This document shows, piece by piece, positions 58,855-64,000 of a stretch of 64,000 bases of DNA. The position numbers and the translations under genes are program-made. The notes beneath the pieces were generated by a model, which searched no databases, had not been told where the DNA came from, and saw only the letters and a program-made list of their open reading frames with translations. Each line of letters begins with the position of its first letter. Within the stretch, counting starts at the first letter, position 1. This stretch comes from Primulina eburnea (taxonomy: Eukaryota > Streptophyta > Magnoliopsida > Lamiales > Gesneriaceae): positions 62,001 through 126,000 of the forward strand of contig NW_027331320.1 in assembly GCF_022965805.1 (NCBI RefSeq), written 5' to 3'.

Positions 58855-59360
58855 ATGGCCTTTTCCAATTTGTCAGTCTTTTCCTTCGTATTTCATCCTT
58901 TGCTTCTCAAATTTTGTGATGCCAACAAGTGCCCCAAATACTTCCCTTGTAAAGATCTTGGGACACCGGAGTATCCCTTCATCGAGCTCGACCGGCCCCC
59001 GACTGCTGGATTATCGAGGTTGATTGTAATTCTTCTTCGACACCAGGAAAACTTGATGTGGTACGAAGTTATGAAACTAAATATCTCGTCCGATGAATAT
59101 GTCCGAGTCCGAGACACAATGCTACAGTCTCATTCGGATAACCGTAGCTGTTATACTTGCGAAAATCTCTCTCTCCCTCACCACCCTCTTCAAATGTAAT
59201 GTAACTTCCACTCATAGCAAAGGCATGGAAGATTATCTTGAAAATTACAAAAAAAAAAAAAAAAATACTCGGGTTGCAAAGACTTTACAGTATATTAATT
59301 ATAGACTGATCTCCTTCGCTCTTCATAATGTTGGTCGATTCAACTGCCTATAAAAGCTAC
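58855..59360 (+). pseudogene. Broken LRK10L ectodomain (gene 5)
   Basis: ATG 58855 opens a signal-peptide-like start, then CPKYFPCKDLGTPEYPF, WYEVMKLNISSDEYVRVRD and MLQSHSDNRSC, segments typical of LRK10L ectodomains. The frame shifts near 59195, and the other frame continues (TLFKCNVTS, MEDYLENYK, FALHNVG) to a stop near 59354, with an A run at 59250-59266. The Cys after the GUB motif is lost (TAGLSRL where CGL is usual). No TM or kinase seen. Confidence 0.65.
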
Positions 59361-60785
59361 TGAGGATTCGAGTGATGACCAGTTCAAACTGCTAACTTAT
59401 GAACATACCATTTCGATCCAACTAAAGGTCGGTTTGTTGTTAATTACTTGCAAAATGAACCAATTCTTGCCATGAATCGTTTGTTACGATTCAATTGTTT
59501 ATTACCTTTTTTTATTTCTCATTGAATCGTTCTGCTTTTAGATCTTTCAACTTATCGGTCCACTAAGAAAAAGGATCTGCTTAATTCTGGTTTACTAGCA
59601 CAAACACTGAAGATTTGTCTTGCCTAAAAAGAGAAAAATAGGATGGTGATTAGGAAGTTTACTAATAGATGATAGACAAATTGTTTGCCTAATTATTTTG
59701 AGTTTAATTTGGACGTGTCAATATAAATTGCACTAACTTGTGCGGAAAACCAATAAATCTAACTTTTAAAATTCACGAACACTATGCATAGTAAACTTGA
59801 TAGTTCGTTATAATCTCCTAAACAAATACAACAAAACCAAAGAAAAGACGATGGAATTTTACGACATAAAATCCGAACACGATTGTATATTTACAAATCA
59901 GCAGAAAATTACACAACATGAAATCATAATCAAATAGTACTAAAGTATGACTTAAAAATATTCTTAATGCTAAATCCTGGAAAAAAAAAAAACTTGAGTT
60001 ATGACTAAGATTTCTGTAGGGAGTTGCCAACGTTTGTGCGAGATGTGTGTGTTTTTCGTTTCTGTCGATCTTCTTCTTTTCTTCTGATCTTTTGGGCGGT
60101 TCTTCCCACTGCCCGACTACTACATGATTTTGCTCTCTGTGATATCTTCATGTTTGTATATACGTAGTTTGATTTATTCAAATCAATTCAAAACTGATGA
60201 GGTCTTATCTACTATTGTCACCTCTTTCTTCTGCGATTTGGACTTGACCAATTTTGGACCTAATTAAAATATAGTCCCAACACAAATAAAATTATTTAAC
60301 CCCACAAATGTTTAGGATTGATGAACCATAGAAATAATTTTCTTTTAAAGACAATTTATGTAATTTGATGTACTTTTTGTTGAGATATCTATATGTTAGA
60401 ACCAAAGAAAAAACACGGACAAGATCAACATGGATAACTGCGCATAGCTCTAGCCTAAGAGTCCTGGTTATAAGATTAGAAATGAAGTGTCCTAGTGCTG
60501 CAGTATAGATACGATTCGTTATAGTCTTGATTGTTGCTATAATACCATATAGTGTAGCGAGAGTCGGGGTGGAGAGCACTAGAGCTCGAGAGCGTGAGAG
60601 AAAGAGTCGAGCGCGAGAGCTTGGAAGCGTAGAATACGAGAGCTCGGGAGTGTGGATCGAGATCTTTTCTCTTGCAGTCTGTGTGTGTAAAAATTTTCAT
60701 CTTTGTTCAATTCAGTTAAATCCAATTTCTTTTGTATTGTTCGATATCAAGGTTGTTTCTATAACATCCCCAGCTCAATTTGTGG
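59361..60785. other. Interval without recognised genes
   Basis: AT-rich. 60570-60665 is purine-rich with repeated GAGAGC/GAGCGCGAG words. 60392-60769 starts TGTTAG and ends TAACA, but no target duplication was found. Confidence 0.35.
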
Positions 60786-60793
60786 TTCTCTGA

Positions 60794-61315
60794 CAGGGGT
60801 GTGCAATCGGTCTATTAGGTTATCGACCGAATCGAATAGACCTTTAATCGATTTTATTTTCGAATAACCGAACTGATCGAAATATTCATAGAAACCGAAT
60901 TAACTGAACCAATTTCAAGTCGGTTATTTTGGTTACCGACTGAAATAACCGATATTTTTTAAAATATGTGAATTTTAACACACACACAAAAGAAAACGAT
61001 AGAATGCTTATAAATAACAAGAAACATATTGAACAAAAAATATCAATAAAATATTGAAGATAAATCATTAGATGAATGAGCTTTCTTCTGATGTATGAAA
61101 AGTTGAGTTTCTTTCTAATATATTTTAAATGTCTATATACAATTTAAATTAATATATATACCAATTCGGTTAAATCCGAATTTTTCAAATTAAAACCGAA
61201 ATTGAACCGAATTAACCGATTGTTTAAAATTTCAAAACTGAACGTACAAATTAACCGAACTGAAAAATTCGGTTCAGTCGGATAATTCGATTTAACCGAA
61301 ATTTGCACACTCCTA
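60794..61315. mobile_element. hAT-type MITE, 8-bp TSD
   Basis: 522 bp, starting CAGGGGTGTGCAATCGG and ending AAATTTGCACACTCCTA. Flanked by TTCTCTGA (60786-60793) and TTCTCAGA (61316-61323), an 8-bp target duplication with one change. Inside, repeated AACCGAA/TTCGGTT words in both orientations. No ORF. Confidence 0.88.
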
Positions 61316-61323
61316 TTCTCAGA

Positions 61324-61880
61324 TAACAAAATCATTGTGCAACAGAAATATGGCAAAAAAAAGGAAGAAAAAAAGGAGAAGGAAACTTCAGATAAATTGA
61401 TGCAAACTTGAAGTTAGCTGACAGTCACTAATAATTCATTAACTCATAATTCAACTTCTTGAATTTAATGATATGATGTTCAGTACACCTAAATATATAA
61501 TGCATTTTCTTGTATGATTATCCAATTTTGTAGTTTTTTTAACTCATGTCACAAAGTCAAGGGTCAATTATGTAAACGACCCTCCAGTCAAGTTGATAAT
61601 GACAGCGAAACTTGAGTGTTCTTGACCTCAATCTGACCATTTCAAACTAATTAAGCAAATAAATAAAAAACAATAATAATTAAAAAAATATATATATCAT
61701 TTCAAGTTTTGTTTCAGATTAAATTATGGGGAAATTGCTCATAAATCCCTAAACCCAAACTTAACTTGTCCCTAGCTCCCTAGCCATCAAAAACTCTCTT
61801 TTAACTCCCTAAACCTATAAAATTGACAAAACTACCCTTATTCTCTATTTTCTTTTAATTGATCCTCCGCGCTTCAAAAA
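61324..61880. other. AT-rich sequence left of the pararetrovirus
   Basis: Contains a CCCTAAACCC-like stretch at 61740-61835. This could be flanking DNA or the viral region upstream of the primer site; no boundary is visible. Confidence 0.35.
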
Positions 61881-61892
61881 TGGTATCAGAGC
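61881..61892 (+). other. tRNA-iMet primer site of the caulimovirid
   Basis: TGGTATCAGAGC, followed by ATGGTT; start of minus-strand DNA synthesis in this family. Confidence 0.75.
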
Positions 61893-61941
61893 ATGGTTAA
61901 TTTATTTCAAACACGAAAATTTTATTATTACTAGTAACTAA

Positions 61942-62384
61942 ATGTATGAGAAGGAGAATTTCGAAAAAATTATGAATCCGAACTTTAGTTCGAGGAGAAT
62001 AATTTACAAGAACTATTCCAATATTTTGGAATATACACAAGTTTATCTAACTATTGTTAGATATCAGAAACAGGAGAACAGAGGTATGTCCCAATGGTGA
62101 CCACCAAGTTATGGTACAGATCTGATGGAAACATCAGACAAATGACGGTATATGTCATGTATCAAGAAATGAAAGGATTTCGGAATCCCCGAAATCATTT
62201 CAATCTCTATTCCAGAAACATTAGTTTCCGAATAGAGCTATTCAGATGTTCTATAAAGCATCTGAAACAACTCATTGAATCAGGAAATTTATCTCCTGAT
62301 GAAAGATAGCAGTGTTTGCAAAACCTTGCATACACAAAAGGTAGACTCTTACAGGCCGAAAAGACCAGATCTTCAATGATCTGT
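61942..62384 (+). pseudogene. First small caulimovirid ORF, broken
   Basis: A 52-codon frame from ATG 61942 ends at TGA 62098-62100. It overlaps a second frame from ATG 62094 that stops at TAG 62307-62309 and then stays open to 62384. Together they look like one P1-like protein of about 145 codons with a frameshift and a stop. Function of such proteins is poorly known. No motif recognised. Confidence 0.5.
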
Positions 62385-62389
62385 TAAAT

Positions 62390-62587
62390 ATGTCAGGGAC
62401 TACCATCCAGTTCGAAATTGAACTTATTTCCCTGGAAATAAATCAATTAGAACAAGAATTACAGCGAAGTATATGCTTCACTGAACTCAGAACAAAAGGT
62501 ATGCGTTTACAAGGTTTAAAGAACCGTAAAAACATACTTCAAAATCTACTCAGAAGAAATTCTTCAGAGAACAATGGATCTGTATAG
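62390..62587 (+). CDS. Small caulimovirid ORF, coiled-coil type
   Basis: 65 codons starting six bases after the previous stop. Leu/Ile/Glu heptads (ISLEINQLEQEL) predict a coiled coil. Small DNA-binding or virion-associated proteins in this position are usual; assignment is inference. Confidence 0.45.
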   Translation: MSGTTIQFEIELISLEINQLEQELQRSICFTELRTKGMRLQGLKNRKNILQNLLRRNSSENNGSV

Positions 62588-62634
62588 ACAGAAGATCTAC
62601 GAAGGGAAGCAACAGCACCCTCAGGTAAAAATTT

Positions 62635-63006
62635 ATGATTCAGAATAATAAATTTCTGGAGATAGTACCAGACTCCTCTAAGCTCTCTCTGGATCTTAGA
62701 GAAATACAGAAAACGGTACAAAATTATGGCAATATGCTATATTATGTACCTCAAAAGATTGAAAAGGTCCTAGAAAAACAAGAAGAAATTCTTGAAATCT
62801 TAAAGGAGATTCAAACAAGAATACAGAAACTAGAACAACAACCAAGTTCTAGTAGAAGAACTTCAGGAGGCTGGTTACCACCATCCTTTGGTACCGAACC
62901 TTTGTTACATCAACAAGGGAAGGCCAGAGTGGTGTCAAAACCTTTAACTGAAGAAGAAAAGATGATCAATCTAATCAAGTCTGTCTCAGAAAAGAAATTG
63001 ATCTGA
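62635..63006 (+). CDS. Caulimovirid virion-associated-like protein
   Basis: 123 codons, apparently intact. Residues about 30-70 are a clear coiled coil (KIEKVLEKQEEILEILKEIQ), followed by a Ser/Pro linker and a C-terminal basic end. The stop overlaps the next start (TGATG, shared A at 63006), the usual stop-restart arrangement in these viruses. A virion-associated or P2-like role is inferred from coiled coil and position. Confidence 0.55.
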   Translation: MIQNNKFLEIVPDSSKLSLDLREIQKTVQNYGNMLYYVPQKIEKVLEKQEEILEILKEIQTRIQKLEQQPSSSRRTSGGWLPPSFGTEPLLHQQGKARVVSKPLTEEEKMINLIKSVSEKKLI

Positions 63007-64000
63007 TGACAACTTTAGAAAGGATTGGTTTGGAGGATCTACAAGAGCTTGCGGAATCTTTCGCAAATCTCAAAGTAGTCGATCTAAAGATGAATACAAC
63101 AGTAGGTGAAACACCACCTGCAATAACCTGGTCATCTTCTCAGGAACCACCAAGGGAAAGTATGGGATCTCATAATGTAAATATGAGAAAACCTCAGACT
63201 GATTTCCATACCGGTGGAGGATCACACCCAGCGGGAACAAGGGCAAGGAGAACTCAAATTCCTTTGCACCAAACACCCTATGGGAAAACTGTTTTAGATC
63301 CTATACATCCTTACGGGGTTATGCTTAACCTTGATGTATTGGACTTCAAAAACAGAGAAGATCTCATAGACGATTGGACATCTGCTATGAGAATTGCAGC
63401 AGGAACACTTGATCTCAACAAAGAAGGATTCATTAAACTTTTGGAAATGAGTCTTATGGGATCAGTAAAAATTGCTTGGGACATGACTTCAGCAGACATG
63501 AAAGAGTCAGTCCTAGTTGGGGAATCTCTTAGTGAGATCGCTGGAAAGATGGCTACCCTATTCAAAGCACACTTTATAGGGGTAGACTATTTCAACAGTC
63601 AAGATACAGAGAAGAAGAAAAAATATACTTAAGCTCTGTATAGTCTTGAATTACATGATATATGTTTGATATATGAATACATTATGTTATTCACCAAATA
63701 TAGATGGAATTCAGGAGTCGAAGAAGATATAGCTATGCAGCTTTTCTTCGCAAAAATGCCAAGCCCTTGGAGAGAAATTCTCATAAGGGAATACGTACCT
63801 GGTAATCCAGATACATTGGCAAGAAGAGCCTCTTTCCTTAAAGGGAAATTAGCAGAATGGTGTCACATGGCAGCATTACAAAAGAATTACAAACGACTAA
63901 GGGGTATCAACAAAAGAACTCCTTTGTGTTGTAAGGAAAATGATCTTCCAACAATTATTGGAAGTAAACCACAGAAGCATAAAAGGAAAAGTTTTAGGAC
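63006..64000 (+). pseudogene. Caulimovirid capsid ORF, one stop, continues past window
   Basis: Frame from ATG 63006 with a stop at 63630-63632, then open to the window end. The first 100 residues are low-complexity and polar. From about residue 110 there is capsid-like sequence (DDWTSAMRIAAGTLDLN). After the stop come the typical FFAKMPSPWREIL, LKGKLAEWC and basic CC-containing tail (KRTPLCCKENDLP), which in this family precede the zinc knuckle. Protease and RT would follow beyond 64000. Confidence 0.6.

Larger units (their letters stand above)
61881..64000 (+). mobile_element. Endogenous caulimovirid, 5' part, truncated by window
   Basis: Begins with TGGTATCAGAGCATGG, the tRNA-Met site that marks the zero point of caulimovirid genomes. 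Several small ORFs follow, then a long capsid ORF, all on the + strand with short gaps or overlaps, as in tungro-/badnavirus-like genomes. No LTR is seen to the left. The frames contain stops, so this is an old integrated copy. Genus cannot be assigned without the polymerase, which would lie beyond 64000. Confidence 0.7.

Noticed and set aside
60392..60769. Possible solo LTR (TGTTAG...TAACA)
   Set aside because: No target duplication, no second copy in the window, no primer site; too little support.
60886..61356. Minus-strand ORFs over 60886-61356
   Set aside because: They fall in the hAT-type MITE and arise from its repeated AACCGAA words.

Overview
This is plant nuclear DNA, almost certainly from a eudicot. 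It is AT-rich and has introns. It holds genes of the LRK10L (leaf-rust-10-like) receptor-kinase family and nested Copia and Gypsy LTR retrotransposons primed by initiator tRNA-Met. It also holds MITEs and the 5' part of an endogenous caulimovirid. The species cannot be named from the sequence; an asterid is only a guess.

The backbone is a tandem array of LRK10L genes on the + strand. Gene 1 (TM/kinase exons 4742-5998) has its ectodomain exon off the left edge, behind a Copia element. Gene 2 (34583-38299) is complete: three exons, 608 codons, with signal peptide, GUB_WAK ectodomain, TM and a non-RD kinase. Gene 3 (49484-51783) is a pseudogene without a kinase. Gene 4 (57337-58090) is an ectodomain exon that keeps the Cys-rich WAK_assoc part. 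Gene 5 (58855-59360) is a broken ectodomain. A small kinase glycine-loop relic lies near 56650. Genes 1-3 come from a tandem segmental duplication: unit 1 is about 3576-35855 and unit 2 about 35856-51880. The breakpoints cut the gene at intron 1, so each unit carries the kinase end of one gene and the ectodomain of the next.

The units differ in length mainly through mobile elements that landed after duplication, and the other unit often shows the empty site. Unit 1 gained a Ty3/Gypsy element (7421-15396, TSD CAAAC), an Ale-like Copia (16484-22432, TSD ATTTC), a very young non-autonomous Gypsy/LARD-like element with identical LTRs (25248-29922, TSD GGTAA) and a Gypsy solo LTR (32114-33948, TSD AGATG). 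Unit 2 gained an internally deleted Copia (38676-43522) and a 723-bp MITE (47779-48501). Older insertions shared by both units are a minus-strand Copia relic and two solo LTRs nested in it.

Right of the array (51.9-57.3 kb) is mostly unrecognised sequence with one unidentified ORF. A hAT-type MITE (60794-61315) follows. From 61881 to the window end lies the start of an endogenous pararetrovirus: tRNA-Met site, small ORFs, then a capsid ORF.

The most unusual signals are non-coding. One is a six-unit array of RNA hairpins with compensatory stem changes and a conserved loop, in the leader of the 38.7-43.5 kb Copia. Another is a dense cluster of GCGCATATGCGC palindromes just upstream of the TATA region in two related Gypsy LTR families. 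A third is the young Gypsy element, whose long ORF has a gag and an unrecognised Cys-rich region where RT and integrase should be.
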